From Verrucomicrobiota bacterium (GTDB lineage Bacteria > Verrucomicrobiota > Verrucomicrobiia > Limisphaerales > PALSA-1396), in the NCBI GenBank assembly GCA_016200005.1, contig JACQFP010000049.1:18341-82340 (forward strand): a stretch of DNA of 64,000 nucleotides, written 5' to 3'. Position numbers and translations under genes: made by a program. The number at the start of each line of letters is the position of its first letter. Position 1 is the first letter of the stretch. Positions 51,570-60,747 of the stretch are shown one piece after another. The notes under the pieces were generated by a model. It was not told the DNA's origin and made no database searches. It saw nothing but the letters and a program-made list of their open reading frames with translations.

Positions 51570-52892
51570 TCAAGCGACGTTTGCGGCCAGCGGTGGTCTT
51601 AAGGTCGCGTCCTGTGCGTGCGCGCCGACCTCACCGCGGTAATCCGTGCTCCGGCTGAACCGAAGCCCGGCCCGCCGCGTGTCACTGCCGTCGGCGGACG
51701 TGGCGGCGGCCGGGAGATCATATTGACCGTCCGGCAGCGCAAACCGATAACTGAAGGTGCCGTCGGGGCGCAACTTGATCGTGCGACCGCCGATGGCGAC
51801 CGTTGCCCCTGGTTCCGTCGCGCCATAGAGAATCAACTCGGCATTGACATTGAACCAGAATGATTTGGGCCGCTGTTCGCCTCCGAACGGACTGGAGACG
51901 CTCGAGACACCGGGCGAGGTGGGAAGCGAAAACTGCGTGACGCCAGCCGAAGAAATCTCAGCCGCAAGCTGGCGGCGGATCAATTCCGTGATTTCCAATG
52001 AGCCGATCCAAACACAGCGCACTTTGTCCATGGTGACAATACCGGCGAGCGCGCGTTCCTGTTCGGACGTCCACTGCCCGGCAGGCGGGAGGTTTTCCTT
52101 AGGCAAATGCATCAGGCCGCTGGCGCGAAGCTGTTGCAGAATTTCCGTCAGCGGGATGTGTTCGCGAACAACCGCCTTGACGAGTTGCAGGAGTTGGGCA
52201 AAGGGCACGTCCACCGGCAGCGTGGCAAATTGCACGGACGTGTCGGCGGACATCGCATCGGGCGGCGTCAGCGTGGCGGCGGAAGTGGAGATGCTCACCC
52301 ATTTGCCGCCCGACCGGTAGTAACCGAGTTCGCCGACGTACTTCGTGCCCGCGCGGTCAACCGGCACGAACCAATGGCGCGATTCCGGATGCACGTGAAT
52401 CTGGGAAACTGGCCCACCGCCGGCCGCATTAATGTAAATGCGCAATACCAGGTGGTGATCGCCGGACAGCGCGTTGTATTTTTTTTGCTGTTCGCGCGTC
52501 AGGTCCCATTGGGCGTAAAGCCAATGCGGATCGCGCGCGGTCAAAAGCAAGTGCTTCGTGCCATACGCCTCCGGCAGTTCCCCGAAATCTCCGGTGACTT
52601 CAAAATGTTCAACTGGTGCCGTCGGCCCCAAGACATACCGTTCGCCAGGACCACTGATTGGGGGTGGAGAAGGCGCGTCCCCTTCCAGCAACAGCGGGGG
52701 GATCTGGACGGTCGTCTTGCGGGCAACTCGGGGTTTGACTGTGGCTCGCGGCGCGGCCTTGCGCGTGCGAACGGTTTTCGGGGCTGCGGTCGGGGTACTG
52801 ACTGCTTTGGCGGGGGGCGGGGTGGTGCGGCGGCGCACAGTTTTGGTGACAGCTCGTACGACATTCTTGCGGGATGATTTGTCAAGTTTCAT
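51570..52892 (-). CDS. DUF4912 domain protein
   Basis: 440 residues. A basic, Pro/Ala/Thr-rich N terminus (about 1-65) reads like a histone-like tail. The DUF4912 domain follows (LLLTARDPHWLYAQWDLT, LVLRIYINAAGG, WFVPVDRAGTKYVGELGYYRSGGKWVSISTS). The C-terminal part contains FWFNVNAELILYGATEPGATVAIGGRTIKLRPDGTFSYRFALPDG, an Ig-like repeat. DUF4912 genes usually accompany GH57 branching-enzyme genes, as here; the function is unknown. Confidence 0.8.
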   Translation of the reverse strand: MKLDKSSRKNVVRAVTKTVRRRTTPPPAKAVSTPTAAPKTVRTRKAAPRATVKPRVARKTTVQIPPLLLEGDAPSPPPISGPGERYVLGPTAPVEHFEVTGDFGELPEAYGTKHLLLTARDPHWLYAQWDLTREQQKKYNALSGDHHLVLRIYINAAGGGPVSQIHVHPESRHWFVPVDRAGTKYVGELGYYRSGGKWVSISTSAATLTPPDAMSADTSVQFATLPVDVPFAQLLQLVKAVVREHIPLTEILQQLRASGLMHLPKENLPPAGQWTSEQERALAGIVTMDKVRCVWIGSLEITELIRRQLAAEISSAGVTQFSLPTSPGVSSVSSPFGGEQRPKSFWFNVNAELILYGATEPGATVAIGGRTIKLRPDGTFSYRFALPDGQYDLPAAATSADGSDTRRAGLRFSRSTDYRGEVGAHAQDATLRPPLAANVA

Positions 52893-53091
52893 AAGCTATT
52901 TCGACGCGAATTGGCGGGTTCTTCGACCTCAATACACCCGCAGATTACGGCCAAATGATATTGCACGCAACGGGAAATTGACTCCGATCCGGCGCCAGCT
53001 CAAGTTGGCCTTAAAGACAGCTTGCAAATCAGCTGGCTACTATGCTAAAGAGTATCTGCGCGCGCTGCCAATTTTTGTTTGAGGTTGAAAC
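52893..53091. other. Divergent spacer between DUF4912 and response regulator
   Basis: 199 bases with no gene. Presumably holds promoters in both directions. Confidence 0.5.
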
Positions 53092-53481
53092 ATGAACCCC
53101 CAGCCTGACAGCAACTCAGAGACGCTCATCTACGTGGTGGATGACGAGCCCATCCTTTTGGAGCTCGCCACGTTCATTTTGGAACCGCTCGGCTACCGTC
53201 TGAAAACTTTTCGCGATCCCGACGCGGCGTTTGAAGCATTCCGGTCCGCGGACCACCCGCCCCAATTGCTCATTACCGACTACGCCATGCACCAGATGAA
53301 CGGCCTGGAGTTGCTCAGGAAATGCAAGACCGCGGACCCGAAGTTGAAAACCCTGCTGGTCAGCGGCACGGTCGGCGAAGATATTTACCGCGATTCGACC
53401 ATCAAACCGGATAAATTTCTGGCCAAGCCCTATCACGCCAACCAACTCAGTGACCTGGTGGAATTGTTACTCCGCAAATAA
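53092..53481 (+). CDS. Single-domain response regulator
   Basis: 129 residues, receiver only. Acidic pair in YVVDDEPILLELA, phospho-acceptor Asp in LLITDYAMHQMNGLELL, Thr/Ser in LLVSGTVG, and Lys in FLAKPYHANQ. CheY-like output would be by protein contact. No kinase is adjacent. Confidence 0.85.
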   Translation: MNPQPDSNSETLIYVVDDEPILLELATFILEPLGYRLKTFRDPDAAFEAFRSADHPPQLLITDYAMHQMNGLELLRKCKTADPKLKTLLVSGTVGEDIYRDSTIKPDKFLAKPYHANQLSDLVELLLRK

Positions 53482-53499
53482 ACCGCCGGCCGTCTGGTT

Positions 53500-56400
53500 C
53501 TATCTCAAAGTTTTCAAATAGGCAAAAAGGTCAGCCACGTCCTGCGCCTTCAGCGTTTCCAGCAATCCCTCCGGCATCATCGACGTCTTGGTGAATGAAG
53601 CCCGCTTCACCCGATCGCGCTGAATATGCACGTCTTCGCTACCGGGCTGTCGCAAAACGATTTCCGCCTCATTCTGCGAAACCAAAAATCCCTCCAGCAG
53701 GTCATTACCCTTGGTCTCCACGCGAAACCGGTAGTAGCCCGACTCCACGGCCGCGTTCGGCGTGAGGATGGATCGCAGCAACGCCTCCGTGCCCATGACG
53801 CCGGCTCCGTTCAATGTCGGCCCGATATTCGCGCCTTCGCCATGCACGTTGTGGCAGGTCATGCAGACCGTTGTGAAGGTCGCCTTGCCTCTGGCTTCGT
53901 CGCCGCCCCCCTCGACGTAGTGGCGATAGATATCAAACTTTGCTTTCTGTGCCCGCGCATCCGATGCGCTCAACAGAGGCGGAAAATCCATGGTCTGTTC
54001 CACTTTCACCTGCCCATTCAGTCTGCCCCAAGAATCGCCGGCGAAATAGTGAACCAGTCCGGATGGCGGTGGTTCATCCTGGAAGCTGATCTGCCACGCG
54101 TCGCGAATTTCTTCTGCGGCGCGTGCGACATTCCAAATGCGATATTCCGCGAACGTGCCCGCCGTGCCCTTCGCCGGGGTCGTGCGGCCAATGTCGAGGT
54201 TGGTGAAAGCGATGTTCAACGACTCGCCCTTGGCGGTGTCCGGTTCGCCGTTGAAATAGATTCGGAACTGTCCGGTATCGTCGCGCGTGACCGCGACATG
54301 TGTCCAGACCTCCGCCTCGATCTTCTTGTTGGCAATGATGACATCGCCATATTGCGGCCCGGCGAAAATCCTAAACCATCGACCGGCAAAATTAAAATCC
54401 GCGCCGCCGGGAACGCCCAGGATGCCGTCCTCGTTGTCGATGCCCGGATCGAGTTTGACCCACGTCTCGACAGTGAATGGGCCGCTGAGTTGAACTTTTG
54501 TGTCCACGTAGTCTTCATTGTGCCCACTCAGACGTAACACCGGTCGAAGTTGATCGCTCAACTGCTGGCGTAGTGCAGCCAGGTCAGGATCGTTTCCCAG
54601 AATGGTTCGGAGTTTGTCCAGCGAATACTCGTCGAGTTCCTGCGCGGCAATGTCCCCACTCTTGACGGCGCGCAGCAACGCGCGGCTGTTCGCCTCGGAA
54701 CTCGTGAGCCGGTCCACGGCCGCCTTGCGCAGACTGACTGGCAGCACTGGCCAGAGTTCCACAAGCAACGGCACCGCGCGGTCGCTGCGGGCCGAGGCAA
54801 GCGCAACGATGGCCTCCCGCTGCAACGGCTCCCCGGCTTTGCCCGTCAACGCCAGTCGTTGAAAGAGCTCAACCTGCGTTGATCCCATTTCCCGCAACGC
54901 TTTCAATCCAGCCAATTGTCGCTCCGGCATCTGCCCCGCTCGCGTGGTATAGGCGACGACTTCGGGTTCGAGTTCGCGCAGGCGAAAGGCCGACGCCAGT
55001 TGAATCATGAGTTGTTGATTGGATTCGGAGGCGTCGCGTTGGACGAGCGATCGCGCAGCGGCGACCAGATGCGTCGCGAGGTTCGAGTTCTCCAGCCGGC
55101 CGCGAGCATTCAGCAGTGTCCGCAAGGTTTGCGCTTGTGTGGCGGGAAGTTTAAGCACGTCATCCAGCACTTCGCCAACGCCAGGCTCATCGCTAAACCT
55201 TGCCAGTAAAACAAGTTCCTCATCCGTGAGGATGCGTTTGATCTCGGGGACGGTGCGGGCCAGTTGCACTGCGCCCGCCCTTTCGCCGAGCGACAAAGTC
55301 GCCAGCAGCCGATTTTCCAACGGAAGTTTTTTCCCCGCTTCCGAATCGAGAAAAGCGGCGAGGGCTTGCGGATTCTTTTCCAACGCGACCCGCACCAGAC
55401 TGCGCTCGAAGGCGCGGTCCGCTGCCGGGCCAGCCGCGAACGTCGGCTCGCCACCCTGTTGCGGCTTGATAATTGGCCCGTCGATCTGTGGTTTGCCCAC
55501 TCGCACCAGCAGTTCGAGAACTTTGAGGTTCGGATTAGCAATTCCATCCAACGTGCGAATGATCTCGGCGCGAACTTGGGGATCGGGATCGTCGAGCAAC
55601 GGTTCGAGTCTCGCCACCATCTTGTCGGCGGAGAATTTCTGGGTGCCGAGAACGCGCACGGCTTCTCGACGAACATCCCGGCTGACGTCTTTCACGAGTT
55701 TCTGCAACGTTGCCAGTTGGACTTTGCCCAGACCTTCCAGCGCCCAAAGCGCGCTGAGGCGAGCAGGAGGCGCATTGCCTGCCTCGCGGCGTTCGCTCAT
55801 TTTCTTTAACGCAGACGCCAGGCTGAACGACTGGCGATCAATGATCTGCCGCACGGCGGCACGCGCCTCCCACGTGGAAGCGGTCGCGAGATGTGGCGGC
55901 AATTCCTTTTCTGGGATTCGTGTCAGATCGGGAATCGCGCGTGGCGGCATCGTTGCATGGCGCACGCGCCAGATGCGGCTGCGGAACTTGTCGCGTTCCG
56001 GATGCGTGCGCGGAACTTCGTTGTGGGAAATGATTTTGTTGTACCAGTCCAGAATGTAAAGACAGCCGTCCGGTCCAAACTGAATCGCAATTGGGCGAAA
56101 CCACGGGTCGGCGCAGTTGATGAAATCAGGCAGTTTTTCCAGCCGATAGCCCGTGCCATCGGGATGGATCTTGATGGCCTGAATCTTTCCGGTGATCGGA
56201 TTGGCGACATACATCACCTCGCGATATGGCGGCGGAAAACCGTTCTCATCCTCCGCCAGCGCCAGACCGGACAACCCCGTGCCGCCCATTTCAAAATTGG
56301 CCAACGGCGGTTGCCAAGGTGAGTGCGGTTTCATTTTATGCATGCCAATGCCCGGATACGTGCCACCGATAAAGAACGGCACGACTGGATAGCCGAGATC

Positions 56401-57180
56401 GTTTGCCTCCTGAATGAACATCTCGCCGCGCCGATTAATCACGAAGCCCCAGATGTTGTTCAACCCGCTTTCGACGATTTCAAACCGCGAGCCGTCCGGT
56501 TTGAAGCGGGCCATCTTGCATTGGTCGAATTGGACGGTTGTTCCTTCCTTCGTCTTTACCGACGAAGAGTTGAACGCGCCTTGCGCAAGATAAATCCAGT
56601 TGCCCGGCCCGCGCACGAACCCGTGGGGCATCAGGTGGGAATCCTGAATGCCGAAACCGGTGAGCAATAGCTCCTTCTTGTCCGCCTTGCCGTCGCCATC
56701 GGTGTCGCGCAGGAAAAAGATGTCCGGTCCCTGACCGACGATCGCGCCGTCCTTGAACGGCAAAATGCCCATCGGCATTGCCAAACCGTCAGCGAACGTG
56801 CGCGGCGGCTGGCGACCCGGTCGCGTCGGCGTGTCGAAAATCAGCACACGGTCTTTGCCGCCGCGTTTGTAGAGTTCCGCGGCACGTTCCGGATTCTCGT
56901 TGCCATCAAGCGGATATTCGGTAGCCGTGTTCGCCCACAAACGGCCGGCCTCATCGAAGTTGAAGGCGACCACTTTGTTGATGTCTGGATCGGCGGCGAC
57001 CAATTCGATCACGAAGCCGGGCGGGAGCGTGAAGGTGGGCTGCTGTTCCTCCGCAGTCAGTGGCGACTCTTTGGGCGGCTTGCCCGTCGTCGGCGCGGCT
57101 TGGAACTCACCAGGCTGGCCAAAGGCGGCTGCGACGCTGACAAACAATAGACCCGGGAGGCAAAGAAAATGTGGTTTCAT
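53500..57180 (-). CDS. Giant secreted PVC-type heme protein with LamG-like domain
   Basis: 1226 residues from the ATG at 57180; the signal peptide (FLCLPGLLFVSVAAAFG) begins there. A propeller-like dehydrogenase region follows (FNFDEAGRLWANTATEYPLDGNEN, FLRDTDGDGKADKKELLLTGFG). HEAT-like repeats occupy the middle. A LamG/concanavalin-type domain (about residues 930-1075: PFTVETWVKLDPGIDNEDGI, WTHVAVTRDDTGQFRIYFNGE) precedes a C-terminal cytochrome c domain with CMTCH at 1106-1110. Same class as 17628-20627 with an added carbohydrate-binding-like domain. Probably a periplasmic oxidase of sugars; substrate unknown. Confidence 0.8.
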   Translation of the reverse strand: MKPHFLCLPGLLFVSVAAAFGQPGEFQAAPTTGKPPKESPLTAEEQQPTFTLPPGFVIELVAADPDINKVVAFNFDEAGRLWANTATEYPLDGNENPERAAELYKRGGKDRVLIFDTPTRPGRQPPRTFADGLAMPMGILPFKDGAIVGQGPDIFFLRDTDGDGKADKKELLLTGFGIQDSHLMPHGFVRGPGNWIYLAQGAFNSSSVKTKEGTTVQFDQCKMARFKPDGSRFEIVESGLNNIWGFVINRRGEMFIQEANDLGYPVVPFFIGGTYPGIGMHKMKPHSPWQPPLANFEMGGTGLSGLALAEDENGFPPPYREVMYVANPITGKIQAIKIHPDGTGYRLEKLPDFINCADPWFRPIAIQFGPDGCLYILDWYNKIISHNEVPRTHPERDKFRSRIWRVRHATMPPRAIPDLTRIPEKELPPHLATASTWEARAAVRQIIDRQSFSLASALKKMSERREAGNAPPARLSALWALEGLGKVQLATLQKLVKDVSRDVRREAVRVLGTQKFSADKMVARLEPLLDDPDPQVRAEIIRTLDGIANPNLKVLELLVRVGKPQIDGPIIKPQQGGEPTFAAGPAADRAFERSLVRVALEKNPQALAAFLDSEAGKKLPLENRLLATLSLGERAGAVQLARTVPEIKRILTDEELVLLARFSDEPGVGEVLDDVLKLPATQAQTLRTLLNARGRLENSNLATHLVAAARSLVQRDASESNQQLMIQLASAFRLRELEPEVVAYTTRAGQMPERQLAGLKALREMGSTQVELFQRLALTGKAGEPLQREAIVALASARSDRAVPLLVELWPVLPVSLRKAAVDRLTSSEANSRALLRAVKSGDIAAQELDEYSLDKLRTILGNDPDLAALRQQLSDQLRPVLRLSGHNEDYVDTKVQLSGPFTVETWVKLDPGIDNEDGILGVPGGADFNFAGRWFRIFAGPQYGDVIIANKKIEAEVWTHVAVTRDDTGQFRIYFNGEPDTAKGESLNIAFTNLDIGRTTPAKGTAGTFAEYRIWNVARAAEEIRDAWQISFQDEPPPSGLVHYFAGDSWGRLNGQVKVEQTMDFPPLLSASDARAQKAKFDIYRHYVEGGGDEARGKATFTTVCMTCHNVHGEGANIGPTLNGAGVMGTEALLRSILTPNAAVESGYYRFRVETKGNDLLEGFLVSQNEAEIVLRQPGSEDVHIQRDRVKRASFTKTSMMPEGLLETLKAQDVADLFAYLKTLR

Positions 57181-57259
57181 TTGGCGCATGAACGATGCGA
57201 CAAGGGTCACCAGTGTCAAGCGCCGCACTCGAGAGCTGGTCCAATAGTAGCTCCGAAAT

Positions 57260-57590
57260 TCAATCCCGGCTCTTTTGAGTCAACTCGCACGGGAGTTTGA
57301 TCACATCCTCCTTGTCCATGAACCACAGGTGCGTCCACTCGAAGTCGTTGTCGTCGTCGGTGCACGCTCCGTTCTTGAGGAAAGTAAATTCATGCGGCAA
57401 CCCCTCGATGCCGCCGATCAACCTGCCGGCCCAGCCATCGTGGATGCGATCTGGCAACACCTCGCGGGGCAATTTCCCTGGCGCTAAGTGCGGCCACCGT
57501 GGCTTGAACAAACCCTATCCAAACAGTCGCCGCGGCAAACAGGCCGGCATGAATCGTAGGGGTAAAAGATTTTTGTGTCTCATCTGAATT
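57260..57590 (-). pseudogene. ADP-ribosylglycohydrolase remnant
   Basis: The frame ending at 57260 reads DRIHDGWAGRLIGGIEGLPHEF then ACTDDDNDFEWTHLWFMDKE, the N-terminal ADP-ribosylglycohydrolase region (glycine-rich segment and Asp cluster). It ends prematurely. Upstream, a signal-peptide-like stretch (HAGLFAAATVWIGFVQATVAALS) is in another frame, and a third frame has the probable MRHK start. At least two frame breaks plus truncation mark it as decayed. Family call is from motif recognition. Confidence 0.55.
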
Positions 57591-58324
57591 ATTGAGTGAT
57601 TCGCACGGAAGAATTTCTGCGACCCGGTTGGCGTGAACGAATAAATCAAAGCTGCGCAGGCCGCACATCACAATCACCCCGTATCTATCTTTCGTCTTTT
57701 GCAAACTCAACTCAACCCTCTTCGTTAAACAACATTTCGCCGGAGTGCGAGCCGGCAAAACTGCCGATAGTGATTGTTGGAAGCTGTGGGTTCATGTCGT
57801 ACTTGGCTTATGCAAATAAGTTCCCCAACGCGAGATTACAGGGTTTTGAGCCGCCGACCAGTTCGTCGCCGCGAACTGGGACGAGAGCAGCGGCGTGTTC
57901 AACCCGGCGCTGAAGGAGGACTCGAATCCGGATCAGCGCGCACAACTTCCCAGCGGATGATCGGCTGCACGGCTGTGGGCCGGAACGAAACGAGTCCGGG
58001 CAACGGACCATCGGATCGGCGCGACGGACTTGCGCGGATGCGGACTGGTCGCCGCCCGGGTTTGTCCACGAAATGCTTTTGGCTTCGCATGGTACGCGGA
58101 CTGGCCTGGACATGGCCACGGCTCATCCGTGGTCGGGAACGGATTCGGACTGGTTTGCGGAGAGGTCGCGGAGGTGGATTGTGCACGGCTACAGTCAAAT
58201 TGTCGGCGTCGTCGTGGATTGGCCAAGGGCACAGACGTGTTTGATTTCGGCGAGGATATCTTCCGAATTTCCGTTTCTTTCAGCAATTCCGTGGGGATTG
58301 GATTTTGCTTTTGAGTTGTGCGTC
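57591..58324. other. Gene-free, decayed-looking region
   Basis: About 730 bases. Several overlapping frames are open but Arg-rich and unlike proteins. One short stretch (near 57855-57950, reading AADQFVAANWDESSGVF) looks coding before a stop, so it may be further gene debris. No RNA or repeat recognised. Confidence 0.5.
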
Positions 58325-59611
58325 TTACAAATTCTCAAGACTGACCGTGGCGCTGCTCTCAGTCGCGCCATCAAACACCACCCACCGCTCGCACGAGAGG
58401 TTCTTCACCGTTTCCAGTGGATTGCTTTTTGTCACGATGAAGCGGGGCTTAAAACCAGTCTCGAGCGATCCGTAAGGTTGTTTGTTGGTTAACACTTTAT
58501 TGTTTCCATGCGTCACCTGGCAGAGGATTTCAAGGGTGGGCATCCCCGCGTTCTCGAGCAGTTCCATCTCGTACAGCAACCCCGTCCCGTGAGCGACGCC
58601 ACACGATCCGGAATCGCTGCCGACGAGCACGTTGACGCCCAGCCCAATTGCTTTTTGAAGACTGCGCGCGTGGTTTTCGAGAATCTGCTTCAAGTGGTTC
58701 AGCGTTTCACCGGTCCAGCCCATGATGTCGGCATGATCCAGTTGTTCCTGAACGGGCGCAAAGGTGAGCACCCACGAAATATCTTGGTCGCGCATTCTTC
58801 TCAATTGATCCTCCGTAATAAAGAAACCATGTTCCACCGTGTCCACTCCGCCATCAATTGCATACCCCACGCCAACCTCACCGGAAGCATGGGCCATGAG
58901 ATGCCTGTGCTGCGCGTGCGCCGCCTGCTGAAACTGTTGAATTTCTTCAACGCTGAACTGAGGCTTGGCGGCGACCTGGCCTTTGACGAAATTAATGATT
59001 CCGGTGGGAACGATTTTAATATGATCCGCGCCTTCGGCAATCCGCGCTTGGACGCAGCTTTCAATATTGGCATGGTCTTCCAATGGTTTTCCAAAAAAAT
59101 TACCGTAGCGTCCCTGCCGGTAGATGCCGGCGCCTGGACTGAAGACGTTGGCGGTGAACGGTGGGCAGTCTTTGGCGGCGGTGACCTTGCTCAAGCGCAG
59201 GCCAACCTGATCCTTGTCCCCACCGTCGCGCATGGCGATTATCCCGAGGCGCGCCAGGGTGCGGAGACGGGTTTCGGCCTTCTGATAAAGCGTTTGAGGA
59301 TCTTGCTTCTGGTAGTCGGTCCGCTTTTCGGCCGCCAACTCCGCGCCTTCGAGAAAGATATGCGAGTGACCCTCGATCAATCCGGGCATGACCGTATATT
59401 CGGGAAGGATCAAATCGGGAGTCTTTTGCCCATTTAGAATTGCCGCCTCCGGCGCTTCGGTGCCCACATGCAAAATGCGGTTCTGGTTATAGACTAAATG
59501 CGCTTTTTTAAGAACCCGCCGGTTTTTCGCATCCAGCAATTGACCCACTACAATCCAACGCATCGGATTTGCAGGGGTGACTCTTAAATGAGCTGGCATG
59601 TCTGGATTCAT
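58325..59611 (-). CDS. Amidohydrolase family protein
   Basis: 428 residues from the ATG at 59611 (ATG 59599 is also possible); the open frame to 59773 runs through GA-rich hairpins and is unlikely to be translated. Metal-site motifs: VMPGLIEGHSHIFLEGAEL (HxH), DHIKIVPTGIINFVKG (possible carboxylated Lys), LMAHASGEVGVGYAIDGGVDTVEHGFFI, and VGSDSGSCGVAHGTGL (Asp). Imidazolonepropionase/prolidase-like branch of the superfamily. Substrate unknown. It follows the two folate genes on the same strand with a 209-base gap. Confidence 0.75.
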   Translation of the reverse strand: MNPDMPAHLRVTPANPMRWIVVGQLLDAKNRRVLKKAHLVYNQNRILHVGTEAPEAAILNGQKTPDLILPEYTVMPGLIEGHSHIFLEGAELAAEKRTDYQKQDPQTLYQKAETRLRTLARLGIIAMRDGGDKDQVGLRLSKVTAAKDCPPFTANVFSPGAGIYRQGRYGNFFGKPLEDHANIESCVQARIAEGADHIKIVPTGIINFVKGQVAAKPQFSVEEIQQFQQAAHAQHRHLMAHASGEVGVGYAIDGGVDTVEHGFFITEDQLRRMRDQDISWVLTFAPVQEQLDHADIMGWTGETLNHLKQILENHARSLQKAIGLGVNVLVGSDSGSCGVAHGTGLLYEMELLENAGMPTLEILCQVTHGNNKVLTNKQPYGSLETGFKPRFIVTKSNPLETVKNLSCERWVVFDGATESSATVSLENL

Positions 59612-59683
59612 CGCTCTGGGTTCTGTACTATAATGACGAATGTTCCCGCATTTTCGACAAAGATTTGTGGACATTTCTCTCTT

Positions 59684-59788
59684 CCTCTCCCCGCGACGAA
59701 GGAGCGGGGAGAGGACCGAGGAGAGGGGCAATCCAATACAAACGCGCCTCCTCTCCCCGGCCCTCTTCTCCATCGGAAGGAGGAGAGG
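59684..59788. repeat. Cluster of GA/CT hairpins, CTCTCCCC class, copy 3
   Basis: First hairpin: CCTCTCCCCGC (59684-59694) with perfect complement at 59704-59714. A second, looser pairing joins GAGGAGAGGGG to CCTCCTCTCCCC. A third joins CCTCTTCTCC (59762-59771) to GGAGGAGAGG (59779-59788). Located between the amidohydrolase and methyltransferase genes. Confidence 0.75.
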
Positions 59789-59820
59789 TAGTGGTTGCGG
59801 CTTTGGCTTCCGTGAAGGAA

Positions 59821-60747
59821 TCAGTTTTCATCATCCCAAAGTTCCATCAACGCATCCAGTTGCCGGTAGCCCGCATCTTCCTGGGTCTCGCCTGATCGAA
59901 CTCTGCCCGCTTCAAGAATGTGGATTAAATCTTGAACGAGCTTTTCGTCCTTGGACATCGGGACGGTATTTTTCTCAGGATTTGAGAGCGCAAAGTCCAG
60001 GCCCGCTTCCATCGCCAGACAGAGGAAGGCTCTATCCAGCGGAACTTGCATCGGTTTGGGGGTGCCGATGGCGAAGTTTGAAAGTCCGACCGAGATATGA
60101 ATGCCCGCCAGGTTTTTTTCGGAACGAATCGCCTGGATTGAATCGAGGCAGCGGTTGATCAGCCCGCTGGTGTCGGAAGCAATGGGCGCCAACCCCGGAT
60201 CGATGATGATGCGGTCATTGGCGATGCCAGCCTGCTCGTGAAGCATGGAGACAAAAAAATTCGTCGTGGTCAAAATATCCCCGACGGTTTTGGCCGAACC
60301 ATGAGAGCCGTCCGGCATCAAACACTCGGAAACCATAACGATCACGTTCATGTCGTGCGTGCGTGCCACCTGGATCATTTCCGCGATGTTATCTCGCGAG
60401 ACGGAAATTGAATTAAGGATCGGACGACCATTGGATTTCGCCGGATTGAAGTGCTTGAGACATTCGCGATGAAAGGCGACGTTCGGATTGTCAAAACTGA
60501 GGGGCACGTCGGTCACTTCCTGAATGGCGGGAATGACCAGTGGCAGAAAGTCGAGCATCTCCTGGAGCGTCACGGGAAGTTTTTGAGTGCCGTCAATGTT
60601 GAGGGTCAGGTGGGAAGCGCCGAGATTTGTCTGGATTTTGGCCAGCTCCTGGTAACCGGCAACATTGCGCGCCTGCCATGCTTTCCGGGCGCGAGCGTAG
60701 GAATTGTTCATCAGTTCGCCGATGACGTGAAGTTTCGTTGGATTCAT
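59821..60747 (-). CDS. Methyltetrahydrofolate methyltransferase (pterin-binding, MeTr/AcsE-like)
   Basis: 308 residues, DHPS-like TIM barrel. MNPTKLHVIGELMNNSYARARKAW, LTLNIDG, VPLSFDNPNVAF, ILNSISVSRDN, RIIIDPGLAPIASDTSG and GIHISVGLSNFAIGTPKPM match corrinoid methyltransferases that take the methyl group from methyl-tetrahydrofolate. Its start overlaps the MetF-like stop by 4 bases, so product can pass directly. No corrinoid protein is nearby; the acceptor is unknown. Confidence 0.8.
   Translation of the reverse strand: MNPTKLHVIGELMNNSYARARKAWQARNVAGYQELAKIQTNLGASHLTLNIDGTQKLPVTLQEMLDFLPLVIPAIQEVTDVPLSFDNPNVAFHRECLKHFNPAKSNGRPILNSISVSRDNIAEMIQVARTHDMNVIVMVSECLMPDGSHGSAKTVGDILTTTNFFVSMLHEQAGIANDRIIIDPGLAPIASDTSGLINRCLDSIQAIRSEKNLAGIHISVGLSNFAIGTPKPMQVPLDRAFLCLAMEAGLDFALSNPEKNTVPMSKDEKLVQDLIHILEAGRVRSGETQEDAGYRQLDALMELWDDEN

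Noticed and set aside
55019..56059. 346-codon Ser/Arg-rich open frame on the plus strand
   Set aside because: Antisense to the second giant heme protein.
57774..58244. 156-codon Arg-rich frame on the plus strand
   Set aside because: Composition unlike a protein and inside a decayed region; other frames there look equally open.
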